This document shows positions 63,931 to 64,000 of a DNA stretch of 64,000 nucleotides, piece by piece. How positions within the stretch are numbered: the first letter of the stretch is position 1; every line of letters begins with the position of its first letter. The DNA is from Carallia brachiata (Eukaryota > Streptophyta > Magnoliopsida > Malpighiales > Rhizophoraceae). The stretch is from NCBI GenBank assembly GCA_021464245.1, contig JADCRB010000043.1:3776794-3840793 (forward strand), written 5' to 3'. The notes beneath the pieces were generated by a model, which was not told where the DNA came from, did not search any database, and worked only from the letters and a program-made list of their open reading frames with translations. Made by a program: the position numbers and the translations under genes.

Positions 63931-64000
63931 GCAGTTTTCTCGCCCTTCTGAGTTGCATCATAATTTCACGATCATAATAATTTAAAAACGTTTTCAACTC

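Noticed and set aside
1..64000. LTR retrotransposons, tRNA or rRNA genes, CRISPR arrays, bacterial operons
   Set aside because: No long direct terminal repeats with primer-binding sites, no cloverleaf-like or rRNA sequence, and no spaced short repeats were seen. The direct repeats found are explained by segment duplication or MITEs.

Overview
This is nuclear plant DNA, most likely from a eudicot. It is AT-rich, with long non-coding stretches packed with short foldback transposons, microsatellites and poly(A)/poly(T) runs. Its real genes are plant families: a sucrose transporter and leucine-rich-repeat receptor kinases of subfamily XI. I cannot name the species. No tRNA, rRNA, CRISPR array or LTR retrotransposon is supported.

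Layout. (1) 98-3915, minus: a SUT4-type sucrose transporter, cut by the left edge, with two exons visible around a 2.55 kb intron and an apparent 2-bp frameshift in exon 2. (2) 3916-9700: intergenic DNA with two nested-looking transposon relics. (3) 9701-51657: a degenerate tandem array of a large segment carrying an RLK7-like receptor kinase. Unit A (9701-16975) keeps only the first ~80 codons of the gene. Unit B (16976-35320) and unit C (35321-51657) each carry upstream sequence, a complete-length RLK7-like gene and about 5-6 kb of downstream sequence. All three gene copies carry disabling changes: a stop and truncation in A, five frameshifts in B, six in C. The units also act as natural empty-site controls for transposon insertions found in one copy and not the others. 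(4) 51658-61340: intergenic DNA with MITEs and a LINE-like retroposon that is itself interrupted. (5) 61461-63930, plus: an open, undamaged first exon of a CEPR1/XIP1-like receptor kinase, running off the right edge.

How the genes relate. SUT4 next to RLK7 reproduces the Arabidopsis order AT1G09960 (SUC4) - AT1G09970 (RLK7), which supports calling the array RLK7 rather than its relative IKU2. RLK7 and CEPR1 are both plasma-membrane receptors for small secreted peptides (PIP-type and CEP-type), so the right half is a local group of peptide receptors. SUT4 is probably a neighbour by descent, not a functional partner.

Most interesting observations: a ~0.9 kb tract in which the B and C genes are about 99% identical inside much more diverged flanks (probable gene conversion); one frameshift at the same codon in both B and C; mainly amino-acid-changing differences in their C-terminal tails; and a three-member family of LINE-like retroposons with a GC-rich 5' part and no visible reverse transcriptase. 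I did not find a novel multi-gene system.
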